This document shows, piece after piece, positions 11,785 to 24,539 of a stretch of 64,000 nt of DNA. A program made the translations under genes and the position numbers. The stretch covers positions 8,266,001-8,330,000 of the forward strand of contig CM073321.1 in the NCBI GenBank assembly GCA_037043015.1, given 5' to 3'. The stretch comes from Bryum argenteum. Taxonomy: Eukaryota; Streptophyta; Bryopsida; Bryales; Bryaceae. The notes below the pieces were generated by a model. That model had not been told where the DNA came from. It was given only the letters and a program-made list of their open reading frames with translations, and ran no database searches. How positions within the stretch are numbered: the first letter of the stretch is position 1; each line of letters begins with the position of its first letter.

Positions 11785-14700
11785 ATGGCGAGCCTGGTTA
11801 TGAAAGGGAAGAGCTGCAACAGTAATGACCATTTACAGCAGAGGTCGTCAGCCTGCTCATCTGCTCCAGAATCTGATGAGGACACCTCGCATCCTCTCCC
11901 TCCCGTCCACGGGTACGTCCACGCACGGGCACCAACTCCACATTGCACTACAATCCTTCTCTCTCGTTTATCTTTCGCGTGGCCTCAATCTATTAAGAAT
12001 CGAGTAAGATGCGGCACGCTATTGAAAGTTAACAAACCTAGCGTTTTGCCGTTCTCGGTGCGGTGAAACTAGATACTTGCTTAGATTGGTTTAGACAACA
12101 TCATCATAACTGGATAATCGGTGCCGCAAGAGTTTATTGGAACTCGTGTGTGGCCGCATGTGGCCGGAGCAGGAGCTTCGTTAAGTTTAGGGACGAGGTT
12201 CTTTGGTTGGCCATGTACAAATCTGGTTCCTTATGATCGTCAGTACCAGAATCCGCCGTGGAGAACCTCAGCTACATATTGACATCAGTACCTTGCGATT
12301 TGTATCCCATTATCTTTGAGTATGCGAAACGTTTTCCCGCTCGTTTTCGCGAGGTGCGGTTCTTCGAATCAATGACATTACGTGGGGCGATTCTCCGAAT
12401 AGATAAGGAGATTCCAAGCCGCAGGACTGTTCGCTGTGGCCGCGTGTCGTTGTGCTCCTGTTAACTTCGCGACTGTGACTTACGCTTCACTCAGTGCGAT
12501 GCAATGTAATTCTGAAGATGTCTCAGGCGCTCTTAACCTACCTGCGTTTTCGTGTAAACTGCAGACGAACAGGCGGCCCTACACGACGATCTTCGAAGGG
12601 AGGCTGGACACCAGAGGAGGTATGTATGCTACTAGTGTACGAGGGTTCAATTTCTACTGTACGTAGTGAGAATATTGGTGCACTTGTATGGCATCACTGC
12701 TGGAACAGCTGAATTCATTTTATGGAACAAGAAGTTATTCCTGGAAACGCTCAAATCATCTTTGACTTGTCAGTGAAGGTCGAACAATTTCGTCACAGTG
12801 ACCAGTGCCTCCGAAGACTATGAATTAGTGTTGTCTATTGTGTTACCAGTCACTGCATATTGAAACAATGTAGCATGACCTGACCAGGATGAGACTCTGA
12901 GACGCGCAGTACAGTGCTTCAACGGGAAGAACTGGAAGAAGATTGGTTAGCTTCTGCTCCTCTACAGTAATGCAATTACGAATTCTTGTTCTCTGTTCTA
13001 GTAGTGATGTGTTCGAGATGGAGTGCGTTCTAGTCAGGCGTAAGTGGTGGTTACAGTGGTGTGTTCGAGTTTGCAGCCGAATTCTTCACGGACCGAACCG
13101 ACGTTCAATGCCTGCATAGGTGGCAGAAGGTCCTGAATCCGGATTTGGTGAAGGGTGCTTGGACGAAAGAGGAAGACGACCGCATCATGGAGCTGGTGAA
13201 CAAGTACGGAGCGAAGAAATGGTCCGTGATTGCGCAGAATCTGCCCGGTCGAATCGGCAAGCAATGTCGAGAGAGGTAGGGGCATCCGAGTGCACTTTTA
13301 GATTGCCAAAGATTGCATCTGTTTCCCGGTTTGTCGACTGCCCGTTATGTCGTATGTGCTGAACCTTGCCATTGACGGAATATACGTTGTTTTCACCAGG
13401 TGGCACAATCATCTGAATCCCAGCATCAAGCGGGAGGCATGGACGCAACAAGAGGACCTTGCACTGATCCAGGCCCATCAATTGTACGGCAACAAGTGGG
13501 CGGAAATTGCTAAATTCCTGCCAGGCCGGTAAATACTCCTATCAACGAAAGTTGTCCCTTTGCCTTGTGCGCGGTCTCGCGCGCTGGATTATAGGGGTTG
13601 AGGACTTCGAAAAGAACGATTCATATGGCAGGTTCAGAAGTGGCGGAGTGACTGACGAAGGTTGGATTGTGCAGAACGGACAACTCGATTAAGAATCATT
13701 GGAACAGCACGATGAAGAAGAAAGTGGACCCGGCAACCGCAAATGACCCAATTTCGAAAGCGTTAGCCGCTTACCAAGCCCAGCAAGAGTCGACGAACTC
13801 GGGTTCCGCGGTTGTGGAGGCTGCACGAAGCGGAGAAAGGGTTGGTCCACCGACGAGTGACGCGACGACGTCGTCCGGGCCCAGCAGGCAGCACCCGATG
13901 GCCCGCACGTCTCACTATGCTGTTCATGGCAGTGTTGAGCAGTCGATGGACACAAAATCTACGGGGTCCCGAGCCTCTGGTCACGCGGACTCTCATGCGG
14001 GTCGTGAGAAGGATCCTCAGCGGGGCGCAAGCCATTTGCAGCCAAAGAAAGAGGAGTGCGAGAGTGGAGCGAGTAGGCAATCACGGGGGTTTTCGGGGTG
14101 GGGCGCCGAGCAAGGGCAAGCGTATGGTGGTGGGTATTCGGGCTTGCGTGCGGTGGGCAGTTCCACGCAGTCTAGTTCGTTTCAGAATCATTCGAGAGGT
14201 TTGTTGAGCATCGAGTTGACACGAATTCCTTCTTTCTCGAATTCGTTTCCGCTGGTGTGCCCAACGGCCGAGTCCGGCTCGCTAGCGTATATGAGCTCGG
14301 CAATGTCGGTGCCTCTGCCGAATCTTGGATCGTTTTTCGCCTCGAGCCACATGTCTATGGCCTCGGCGGAAGAGCTGCAGAGCTTGGCCTCCTTTAACGG
14401 GAGAGAAGGTGGAGAAACTTCAGCGATGGTAGGGTCAATGCAGCAGGACTTTAAGCTCGTTCAAGATTGCGATCAGAGTCATCGTAGTGAGGCAGAGCAG
14501 GGGGCTGAAAATTCGGGAGCGTCCATCCCTGTCGTGTCTCAGCAGGAGGAGGTGAAGGATCAAGGAGCGTCAGACAACCGAGACGATCTCCACGGCGAGG
14601 GGAGTGAGGCGGTTAACGCGTATCAGGTGGGGTCGCCGATGCTGACGGAGGAGGACCTGGAGGACATGGAGGGTAGAGCTGGCAGGGGTGGGGCTTTGGG

Positions 14701-16894
14701 AGGCGGCGATGGGCTGTTTTACGAGCCTCCAAAAATCTTGGATTCCCCGTTCATGAGTTACGATCTCGTGAGTTCCCTTCAGGCATATAGTCCTCTGGGC
14801 GTTCGTCACATAATGCCTGCTGGCAACTGCATTACGCCTCCGAACTTCCTGCAACAGTCCCCATTTCAAGGTAAGAGTCCACAGTCGAAACTACGGAGTG
14901 CAGCGAGGAGTTTTAGCGGATCGCCGTCCATACTGCGGAAGAGGCCGCGGCAGCTGGTTATACCGTCTAAAACAGGGACCGGTGGGGAGAAGCTAGACGT
15001 CAAGTTCAAGGAGGTGGTGAGCGGAGAGGGGCGTGCGGTTGCTGTCAACAAATTAAGCGCGAAGAGTGATGGGGCTGTTGGTTTAGCGAGTGGGGGTGTA
15101 AAAGTGGTAAAAAGTGGAGGCCAGGCGAGGACTGCTCTATTTTCTTCTCCACCGTCCAGTAAGGTAGGTGCTGATCTGAGTTGCAGCGATGCCAGATCAA
15201 ATCGGGACAACGAGGCCCGGGAGAGCAGTGGTGGTGGATGCGGTGGCAGAGGTTTGTCTGATCGGGAATGTAGTCAAGGAGGTGCGTGTGGTTTTACATC
15301 ACGTGAGGCTGGCGGTGGGAAGTTCAATAAGAGGGGCCGATCTCATGGATTGTCGAATGAGTATAGCTTCGGTTTGAGACGGGAGAACGGGGCAGAAGCA
15401 TCGAAGGTAAGTATACTGGGAGCGACTGGTGAGATTCACGTGTTAAGAGGGCTGGGTGTTGCAGATACCGGTATTATTTGTACGGTGAAGCAGTTCGATT
15501 TTGGAGACTGGTTCGGTGAGGAAAGGTAGGGATCTGTTTTTGATCTGGGACTGGGGTGATGCAAGAGTGGCTGAGTGCGGGATGGTATTGTATTTCCAGC
15601 AGGAAGGAATTGCCTTGGCGGAGCAGCAACATAACGGCCAAGAGCAAGCGCGTATCCTGGTTGAAGGAAGTTCGATATGGAGTACTTCAAACTATCATGG
15701 GGGTTTCGTTGTAGTAGAAAAACACGGCTCTGGGGAAATAAGGTCGTCCTGCGACGCCAACGCCGCGGGTTCGGGGGACGTTGGTGGAGCTTCCATTTTG
15801 TCCAAAGGTTCGGAGAGGAGGGAGCTGATGTCTCCAGGCAACGCGGCGACGTTGAGCACGCGTGGATCAGTTACATGTGCAATGGCAGCCTGTTTCAGCC
15901 CTGGTGTGACCGTCCTCCATCAGACTCCCGGGAAGGATTGGCTTCAAGATCTGGATACCGCGAACATGTGAGTGGATGTGTCAAGGCTGTGTGTGCCTGT
16001 GTTTGCATGAACCGCTTTTCTTTGGATGTCTGTACGGACGATTGGATATGGGATAGCTGTCGGTAGTTTAGTTTGGTCCTCGTAGGACGTCACATTTGTG
16101 TCCCTGGACATTGGCAGATTCGCATCTCCTAGATTTACGTCCCCCAGATTCGCATCTCCAACTGCAATATGGAGGTCACCATGGAGGTTGGAGCCGTTTT
16201 CGTCTGCTCAGAAGGAGGGAGTCTTGTCGTTTATGGATGTAAGTGCCTCTGTTTCTTTTGGGTGGATGTCGTTTGTGAACGTTGTATGTTCTTGGGAGGG
16301 TATCAGTTGAGATCATTGAGTTGCTAGAATGAGCGTAAGTCCGGGCTGGAGATTATATTCGATGTTGACATCGTGAATACTGAGGAGATACTTTGCAGGG
16401 CTTGGAAGCGCCGCCGGAAGATGGGTTGGACGACGCACTGGGAATAATGCGGCACACCAATGAACACAACCACCCTGCGTATAGTGAGGCGGAGGAGGTG
16501 CTAGCAAAGCAGGCTTCTGGCCTGCCGATGCCTTCTCCACTCTCGGGCTATCGGTTGAGGCCGGGGTCGAATAGGAGAGGAGATGATATGAAGGAAAACA
16601 GGAAAAGCTTTGTCGACATTGACGGTGGAGCCTCGACGTTCGTGAACTGGCTCTTGGTAAGTCATACAGAATTCCTCCGCAATTTCTTCGTACTTGGTTA
16701 ATTAGTGGCGAATCTCGATAAGCTGATATGTGAGGGTGTTGCAGCCCTCCCCAGATCGCAGCATTGCTGGAACCCCTGTCCGTGGAGCTTCAGCGCTGGG
16801 CTTAAACACAGGAACGGAGGATAGCCACGTGGTGGGAGGAGGTGGCTGCGAGCAATTTAGCCCATCCATGTATTTATTGAAGGAGTGCCGGTGA
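11785..16894 (+). CDS. MYB3R: Three-repeat MYB transcription factor (MYB3R), ten coding exons
   Basis: MYB3R proteins are nuclear factors that bind MSA elements and switch G2/M genes such as B-type cyclins on or off. Reading GT/AG sites and frame gives exons 11785-11912, 12565-12619, 12888-12945, 13077-13275, 13400-13528, 13675-15406, 15600-15967, 16118-16238, 16399-16656 and 16745-16894. They total 3198 nt, or 1065 aa plus stop, with no internal stop. R1 spans about residues 55-106, R2 107-158 and R3 159-205. All nine repeat tryptophans are present (57, 77, 96; 109, 129, 148; 161, 180, 199). The phrases DVQCLHRWQKVLNP and TDNSIKNHW are typical of the family. A long Ser/Gly-rich region follows. 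Exon 8 carries the MYB3R C-terminal motif AIWRSPWRLEPF near residue 910. An in-frame TAG nine bases upstream supports the start. The far C-terminus and exon 1 are less certain than the MYB repeats. Confidence 0.93.
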
Positions 16895-18276
16895 AGATGT
16901 TACGTAGATGATTGGCATGTCCTTTCGGTTGTGTGATCGAAGTGGTGAAGGCGGGCAGTTTCACTACAGTGACCTGCAGCCCTGCAGGGTCATTTAAGGT
17001 TACAGTTCTTCGAAGGCATGCATACTGTGTACCATAAGTTGAGAATCAAAACAATTGTAGAATCACCGGGTTAGTATCAGCAAGTCGTCAAATGTGCGTG
17101 ATTGTGGGTGTGGCTTGAATTGACAGGCTTTTCTGTTTGTTCGGACATAACTAGGGCATGCAGTGCATTACTTCTGGCTAGCCACGTAGAACCAGTGTCG
17201 CGCGGTAGAACCCTCACTCGTGCAAGGTCGAATGATAGGTTCTGAATTTTTTTATGAAGCGCGCCCTCTTTCGCCGAGACCTTGTCGTTCGTTGCTTAGC
17301 AGGCGGAACGTCTACAGATGAAACAACAAGCTTCTCTTGTTAGAAACGGAAACTTGCCTGAGTTAGTACATTGTTTCGCAGCTTCAGTACACTCATAGGG
17401 AATAAGAGACGATTTACATGGAGAGGGCAACAAATCTTCAACCCAATTGGCTTATTAGATTGCCTGGATAACACACTAGGGTATCGATCAAGTGGGGACG
17501 ATGTCCTTGTGCGGTTTTGTAGAAGGAAATAAGAAGTCATGTGGCCAGTTTGTAAAGGGCGGTACATCCGCATGACGTGTGCATATGAAAGTCTTTCTAT
17601 TGATATTTTTCGTTGTGAATTTTCTTCCAATCTTCCAAAATTCAAACCTCCAGTTTGTGAAGCACTGGCCGTAAGAGAAATGGTCCCTCACTCCAAGGTA
17701 AAATGACAATGATATGAAGAACGATGCATCAGGTGAGAGAACGTTGCCTCAAGTGGGCCGATCTATGAATGAGTGAGTTGTCGTAAGCACGGCGTCCATG
17801 AATCATAGATCTGCATGGCCCGCCCTTTACACTTCTACCTGCACTGTAGCGGGTGGAATGCGCACATTGAGTGTATGAACTTCGATAGACACAGAACACA
17901 CACTGGCAGCAGAGCTTAGTTCATTTATTCTCTGCCTTTAATCGCGTATTTTGTTTCCCACGCGGAGCATGAGTGACACATGCAGCAGGTGCGACCTCCA
18001 TCGCCAGGACCGATGGCAACAGTGGGCGAATGCACACCATCGACGGGCTATGTTCATTCTTCATATTTCATTCGTCTCATTCGTCTCATTCGCATCCTAA
18101 AATGTCTCGGTGGAATCGAAAACATCTTTCACTCGTCACGGTGGAAGCGCAAACGTAGCCTCGCGCGCGCCATCGAAACATGCTCCCAACGGTCGTATAC
18201 AAATCGCATAAATTTTCTTCAATCACAGAACAAAACTCATCCACATTTTTCAAAGTTAAAAAGTTGATTGCTGCTA
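16895..18276. other. MYB3R 3' region and intergenic DNA
   Basis: No further coding structure is seen. The first few hundred bases are likely 3' UTR, although no clear polyadenylation signal could be fixed. The rest has no motif I recognise. Confidence 0.4.
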
Positions 18277-18415
18277 TTCGCCGACTGCCGAGACTTCGCT
18301 GACTATCAAGACTTCGCCGACTGACGAGGCTTCGAGCTAAGTGTCAAGACTTCACTGACTATCGAGGCTTCGAACCTACTACCGAGGCTTCCAGCTGACT
18401 GTCGAGGCTTGCCTA
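18277..18415. repeat. Degenerate tandem repeat of an 18-20 bp GAGGCTTCG unit
   Basis: Seven imperfect copies of a unit like CTGACTATCGAGGCTTCG follow each other, differing in length by a few bases. The same unit reappears in three scattered copies at 20085-20160, beyond the MITE pair. This suggests one repeat family flanking or interrupted by later insertions. Confidence 0.65.
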
Positions 18416-19280
18416 CTCAAGTTCCTGTGTTCGCAGACGCCGACCCTCGACACTTACACCGTTTACACAGGCAGCTGCTCCTGCTGGGCCTGCCAAGCCT
18501 GCTAGGGCTGCTGGCTGTGTACGTTTACACAGGCTTCCAGTAGGAGCGGCTTTAGCGGCAGGACAAAAGTGACACTGTTGGGAAAGTGCCAATCAGGTGC
18601 TGCCATCTCAAGCACAGGACATCAAATAACTAACACGTAGATTGGTCCTTTGGGTGCTTCGTATATCCATGCATGGTAAAAACATAGCCAGAGCAAAAAG
18701 ACGACACAGGGAGCAGTGATTTAGTGACCTGGGATTAATCAAATGGATAATGAGTGATACAAGTACAGTTTCGCGATCCAACAAGTCTGCACAAGTTCCA
18801 AGGATGTAAAATTGAAGCCCTGCCGGGAATGATATAATCGAGATATAATAATGATATAATGATACGGCTCTATTGGTGTGGTAGGCTGTGTCAAGAAAAC
18901 ATCCAGATTCAATCTTCATGCTCAATGTATCAGTCTCATCAGGAACACAACGCATGCATTTGTATCAGAAAAAGCATAAGCTTCTCATACAACTCGTACA
19001 ATCTTATAGAATTGAATGGTTACATCGTTGCATTACTTACCTCGAGCACCATACCTCACGTGTTCTCTTTCGATCATACTGTGGTGCTCTCAATTTGGCT
19101 GGCTCCTACCGAGCGGGAACGAAACCTTAGAGAATAATATACGCAAAACTTCAATTTACCATCTAGGTTCAAGTAATGCCATACACTAAAACCCTTCCTA
19201 GATCACATCACTAGATCACACTCTCTTCCGATTTACTCCACCCTTAATTAGTCGAATGCAAGTAGCAGTTGCAATCCGGT
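18416..19280. other. No gene recognised
   Basis: Low-GC DNA with short unrelated frames. A stretch at 18470-18540 is rich in CTGCTGGGCCTGC-like phrases. A similar GC-rich phrase recurs near 19640, on the far side of the first MITE. Confidence 0.35.
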
Positions 19281-19284
19281 GGCT

Positions 19285-19525
19285 GGGGCAGTGGGGCAAT
19301 GGTTTGTGGCAGCTACCAAGGAGGCACCCGAGAATCCGTGGGAACCTCCTAAGGCCGTTTTTGATAATTTTGAATTCAAATTTGAGGTCTGCGATCCCAA
19401 GTTACCTTTGGAAGCCTACTCCTTGGCATTTAATGTCTATGCATCAAAAAATTAGGGGGCTTATTACCCCTCCTCCATCCTCCTTGGTAGCTGCTACGAA
19501 CGCTTACCACGGGGCAGTGGGGCCG
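19285..19525. mobile_element. MITE A: small non-autonomous inverted-repeat element
   Basis: The phrase GTGGCAGCTACCAAGGAGG near 19305-19323 is mirrored at 19479-19500 (reverse complement GTAGCAGCTACCAAGGAGG). Outside it, GGGGCAGTGGGGC recurs on both sides. The unit is about 240 bp, non-coding and ends in inverted repeats, which fits a MITE. Its interior (about 19365-19470) matches in reverse orientation the interior of the neighbouring MITE B. Exact ends and a target duplication could not be fixed. Confidence 0.6.
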
Positions 19526-19775
19526 AGGTTTTTACTGAACAGGGCCGAGGGTTTTACTGAGGGTTTTAGTAATTGAGCGCATTCTCTGATGAAATACGCA
19601 ATTGGCATCCTGATGCTATTAATTGTTCTTGGACTATCTGGGAGCCTGCTGGGTCTGCTGCCGCAGCGCAGCAGCTCCCAGGGAGTTGGCTACCTGCCAA
19701 GCAGTAAAACCGGAGTCACGGAGTCAAGCTACAAATAGTAACTAGCAGCAAACCTGGCAAGCAGTGTAAACGCTG

Positions 19776-20082
19776 TAACTAAAGGCTGGACAGTGGAGGG
19801 GTTGCGCCTCCCTGCCCGCCTACTAAACCCTGCCCGTATAAAATAATTTGGGAGTAAATTTGCCCCTTAAATTTTTGTTGTTGATGACATCAATGTCACC
19901 ATGGGACAGTTCCAAGGGTAACTTGGGGTCGCAGATCCCATTTTTAAACTCAAAATCTGAAAAAAGAAATTATAGGACCTCCAAAAATGCAAAGATCGTA
20001 TTTATACGAATTTCAGCCGGGCACCACTGTGGACGGGCAGTGGAGGCGCGACCCCTCCACTGTCCCGCCCTTAGTAACGAGG
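19776..20082. mobile_element. MITE B: inverted-repeat element related to MITE A
   Basis: The left arm reads GTAACTAAAGGCTGGACAG and continues GTGGAGGGGTTGCGCCTCC. The reverse complement of the right arm reads GTTACTAAGGGCGGGACAG and then GTGGAGGGGTCGCGCCTCC. About 45 bp of terminal inverted repeat are therefore visible with a handful of changes. There is no coding. The interior phrase GGGATCTGCGACCCCAAG (reverse complement of about 19920-19945) matches AGGTCTGCGATCCCAAG of MITE A, so the two belong to one family lying in opposite orientations. Confidence 0.65.
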
Positions 20083-20299
20083 TACGCCGACTGTCGAGGT
20101 TCTGTCTTCCTCTACACGACTGTCGAGGCTTCCGGCTCGATTGTCAAGGCTTCAACTTGTCCTCTACTTCCACTGTTTGGTAAGTATCGAGGCTCGTTCA
20201 CTCTTCTCCACTTCCGCTTTATTCTTATCTCCTCTAAGACAGAGCAATCGCCTTGATTCTCTAAACACTCACTGGGATTGGCTATTCATTTAACTTCAT

Positions 20300-22284
20300 C
20301 TTAATAAAAATTTTACGGTTTGTTGAAGATAAGATAAGATTGCTAGTAGTTGAAAAGAGCTAGTAGAGTGTATTTGAGTGTGTTAGACGAACTATTCGAG
20401 GTTGGTCCCATTAGCTTTAGAATGTTTAAAGAGGGTTGGTCCTCTTTGGTATTCCATATAAATTGTGACACTAAGTGCCTTACTTATGATATATAAGCAA
20501 GGGTTTGGAATGAGTCTGTATCTCATTTAAGCATACGTTCCTTTACTTGGAAGATTTGATACTCTTGTTTTTCTTTGTTGAGCTCCTATAGGTTATGAGC
20601 TTACTACTCTTATTGTAAGGTTGAGTTTGAATACTTTTGGACGTTTGGGAGGTTAAGGAGGTGTTCCATGCACATAAAGTGTTACTTTGCACATTTTGCA
20701 CTTGCTTGGAGGTTGTTAGAGTTTTGGAGGTGCACCTAGAGCCATTTGGATGTATTAGGAGGAGTTTTGAAGGCATTGGCTACTTACATGTACTAATTGT
20801 AGTGCATACAATCTTCTTGACATATTAGAAATGTTGATTGCATTCAAAGGCTCTCAAACCATGTACTAGAAGTGATTGTGAGCATAGGAGTTGTCATTTT
20901 CATCTAGTTGAGCTCTCATGTAGTTAAATTCTACAATCTTTTGGATTGAGAAACTTAGTTGATTTAGATTGAGCGCAAATGTCGTGTAACAAGTGTTTAA
21001 GTACCCCTTTTATAACACATAGAGGCTGATCTGAGTGCTTAGAGGTGCAAACACACTTTGTGTGTGTGCAGTAAAAATCTACATAAATAAGTTCAACTTG
21101 TTTGTTTGGATTTTTTAGATAATTAGTATCCATTGTTTTGTTCTAAAAGATGTTTGCACACTCTAAGGTGTTGATTTGAGTGATTGGAGGTCAGATTTGG
21201 ATGGTTTAGGTGTTGTAAAAATAACGTTTGAGCTTTACTATGGCTTCATAGGAAGGTGAGAGAGTTAGGGTGCATTTAGAAATAGGACCGATTTTAAGTA
21301 TTGAAAGTTCAAGATGAACTTATTACTCTCTTCCATTAACTTGTGGAAGATTGTTGAAGGCACAACAGAGGCATGAGGAGGCACAACGATGTGATGGAAG
21401 CCAGAAGGACAAAGACTACCAAAAGAGGGTAAGAGAGGCCATGTCCATGGTTGATTTCAATACAGTGAATGGCCAACTTGCTTACATCAAGAATTAAAAA
21501 GCACCAACAAAATAATGGAGGGTGCTTTGTAATATTCATGAGTTAAGAAGCTTGGCCCACATATACTTCGTAAGGCAAAAGTTCTTCAAAATCAAGATGG
21601 AGGAAGGCGTTGACTTATTGGAGCACATTAACATCATCTAAGCACTTGCTTGCTTAGAAATGCCCTTATGAAGGATGATATTCTTAATATGACGTTATTT
21701 GATAACTTGCCAACTTGATTTGTAAGTTTGATTACAGATTTAGAAACCTTGAATCTTGTTGACCTTACAATGGAGTTCATGGTATTAAGATTGATGCATG
21801 AAGCGTCAAAGAGGAAGGACAAGGGTGCTCAAAGTGGTCGGACAACGAAGTCGCAACCCAAATTAGAGGAAGGATGCAAAATAGACAAAGGTTGTGTGAC
21901 AATCCTAGCAAAGCGGGCCACATTGCAATGAATTGCTTCTTGAACAAGAAGAAAAAGTAAGAAAGTGTCAAAGTTGCAAGGAACAAAGAAAATGAGGAGA
22001 AATAAGTGTTACTAAGCGCCCTTGTTGCAAGGGATGTGGATACTATCGTGCATGTTGTTGGTATTTTCACCATTTTGAAGAGGTGATGGTGATGGGAGAG
22101 AAGGAAAATATTTTAGCATAAAGAAGGTCCTCCATATTTTCAAGTTTAAGAGGTACATGATTTTGGTTGTGAAGCTTGCTCTTAATGGTTTTGAGATGGC
22201 ATTTAATGATGATGCATACATCGTGAGGGTTGCCAATAGAAAGGATTTTGCTAGATTGCAATCAATAGAGGATTTGTATGAAAT
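20300..22284 (+). mobile_element. Ty1/copia LTR retrotransposon fossil, left part
   Basis: The segment at 21480-21960 encodes remnants of a copia Gag: phrases such as DLTMEFMVLRLMHEASKRKDK and a zinc-knuckle-like PSKAGHIAMNC are characteristic. The DNA at 20300-21300 probably contains its 5' LTR and leader, but matching terminal repeats could not be identified. The element is broken many times over and is split by the younger Ty3 element at 22290-31688. Its continuation resumes at 31694. It is an old fossil. Confidence 0.65.
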
Positions 22285-22289
22285 GCCCT

Positions 22290-23057
22290 TGTTACCATAG
22301 CCAACGTTGCCAACAGGGGGGCGCGACCAAGTCGGGAGGATAGGGCAATTGATTGGCATCAGAAGACTTCAGAGACATCAGCAGTACTTAAAAGTGTAGC
22401 GGACTCAGAGTAGGGACCTCTTGTTTTGTTAGACATTGAAACATGAGACTAGGAGTTGAAAAACTTGTACTCTTATTCCATTATCAATACAAGGCAAAGG
22501 CCGGTCTTCTCTCTAAAATTGCGTGCTTTAAACTAGATAATGTTCAATTCCTAACCCTCGTCTTCCTACGCTTCCTGCATGTTGTTTCTTGTTTGTGAAC
22601 TCCGCTACCTTCGACTCCGTTGCAGGCCGGGAAGGGTTCTGAAAGAACACTCCTCACCCTCCTTCCCTGCCTGCCTATTAGACAACGTAAGGTAAGGCTT
22701 GTGACCTTCTAACTGTAGCTTCTTCCTCCACTGTCTCTCTCTTCCTTGCTGGCTAAGTTTAAGATTCCTCTGTCCACTCCGTCCTTAGGAAACAACGCTG
22801 ATGCCAAAGACACCTTTTCTCTAAGTTACCCAAAGACACCCAAAGCCGACGCTGAGTTAACACAGTGTTCACCTATAGTCAACTTTGCAGTCAACGTCGT
22901 CTCAGGTTGGTCTTGTATGGTTCTCGAGTGTTTCTTAACACCCTCTGTACTCCCTCCTTTCTTCTACTCTACGAAGATACTCTACGATCCCTCAAAATAT
23001 GAACGTTGGTCGACTTAGGTAGTCTCATAAAGCACTTCCATACTTACCACGCTAATA
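22290..23057 (+). repeat. 5' LTR of the Ty3 element
   Basis: The LTR starts TGTTACCATAGCC and ends GCTAATA, aligned along its whole length with the right LTR. It is followed directly by the primer-binding region. A 90-codon open frame inside it occurs in both LTRs simply because the LTRs are copies. Confidence 0.92.
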
Positions 23058-23109
23058 TTTTGGCGACCATGCTGGGGATGAAGTCAAGTAGAAGCCCTAC
23101 GCAAACAAA

Positions 23110-24240
23110 ATGCCGCCTCGACAGCAAAAAGACAAAGAACCAGAAGTAGTTTTGCTTACGGATGACCCATATGCTACCTGAGAATTCTTACAATGGATGA
23201 AGCAACAAACAACAGACCTTGTTGCCAAAAATGAGGCTACCAATGCCAAATTGGAAGTATTTAGTCTCACCAATACCAGCATTTGCAAGGCACAGCCACT
23301 TTGGCTGCCATACCCAGCCCAGAGATTGCAGCAATGCCATCAACGTCAACATTGGTGCCTCCTGTAAACTCAACTATAGCTACGTCAATGGATTCAGGAG
23401 AAAGAGATAGACTCATTAAGTTACCCAAGATACCATACCCGGTGTTTGAAGACGCTGCTGACCCCGATTGGCATATCTGACGCTTTAAAGTTATAGCCCG
23501 AATTAATGGAGTCTCCATCACTGCTGACTTACAGAACATCTTTGGTACCACATTGCAAGAGAACCATATCAACTGGTATGTCGACTTTGAAGACGAACAT
23601 GTGAATCCTACATGGGACTACATGGAAAGAAGTTTCCTGCAGAAAATTCAAAAGTTAAAGACGTCTTCTGAAATTCTCCGCCCTTTGGAAAATATTACCC
23701 AAGAAGAAATAGATACTGTGGACACCTTCTGCAACCAATTCAAACAGTCGGCAGATAAGTTGAATAAGAGGCCAACAGACAACTACTTGTGTAATGGTTC
23801 AAAAAGGGGCTTTTACCTTGGATTAAACAAGGCATCGTGATTAGGGGAGTAAAGACCCTACCCGACATACTAACAGCCGCCAATGATATCAGTAGAGACC
23901 TAGAGCTACTCAATAAGACCCAAGCTCTTGTGTTGCCTTTACCGAATCAACGGAATGATGCCCGTAGAACGTTAACGTTATGCATGACTTGTGGAAAAGC
24001 CCACAATGGACGTTGTTGGTTTGCCGTAGGCAACACTCAAAATGACGACACAAGGCGACCACGTCCTACCGCTGCTGCCATGTACCGAGAAGAAGTCCAT
24101 GTAGATGCATTTCAACCGGGGAGAAGTGACCGTTGTTATGAATGTGGTTCCCTGCACCATAGACGAAGCTAATGTTCTGTCCTTAAGCAACGTTGGTCTC
24201 AAAATTGCCCAACGACGAAAACAAACCACCAGACCAGGAC
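23110..24240 (+). pseudogene. Ty3 gag region (fossil)
   Basis: Capsid-like coding remnants are followed at about 24130 by a CCHC-type nucleocapsid knuckle phrase (CYECGSLHHRR). It corresponds in position and sequence to the knuckle CWECGSPHHRRGQC of the second Ty3 element at 63.8 kb. Part of the defective Ty3 element; broken. Confidence 0.75.
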
Positions 24241-24539
24241 GCCCTTGAACAACCAAAGACCCAGCCCGAATAGGCGAGGGGGAGTGACATTGACAGAGGT
24301 TCATGGAATTGAAACCAATGTCTCCACCATTAGCACCGCAGCCGTCACTACGAGGTCTAAGGGTACCGCACATACATCGCAAGCCGTTCCCGGAACAACA
24401 CTAGAATCGATTGCACAACACTCGAAAGCAAATCCAACAAGACTTAGAGTCGCCTTCAGGTGTCAACTTACACCAAGTACTCGACAACACGACTGTGAGT
24501 ATCACACTAACTGGTTTGTTGAAAATTAGTCATGAATTG

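Noticed and set aside
11270-11832. Three overlapping minus-strand frames of 89-132 codons upstream of MYB3R
   Set aside because: Pro/Ser/His-rich translations with no motif, lying over the likely promoter and 5' leader of the plus-strand gene. They look like chance frames in GC-rich DNA.
13689-15210. Minus-strand frames antisense to MYB3R exon 6
   Set aside because: They lie opposite an intact exon with far better coding evidence, and their composition follows from the Ser/Gly-rich codons on the plus strand.
22746-23018. 90-codon frame repeated at 31377-31649
   Set aside because: It lies inside both LTRs of the Ty3 element, so its duplication reflects LTR copying and not a gene family.
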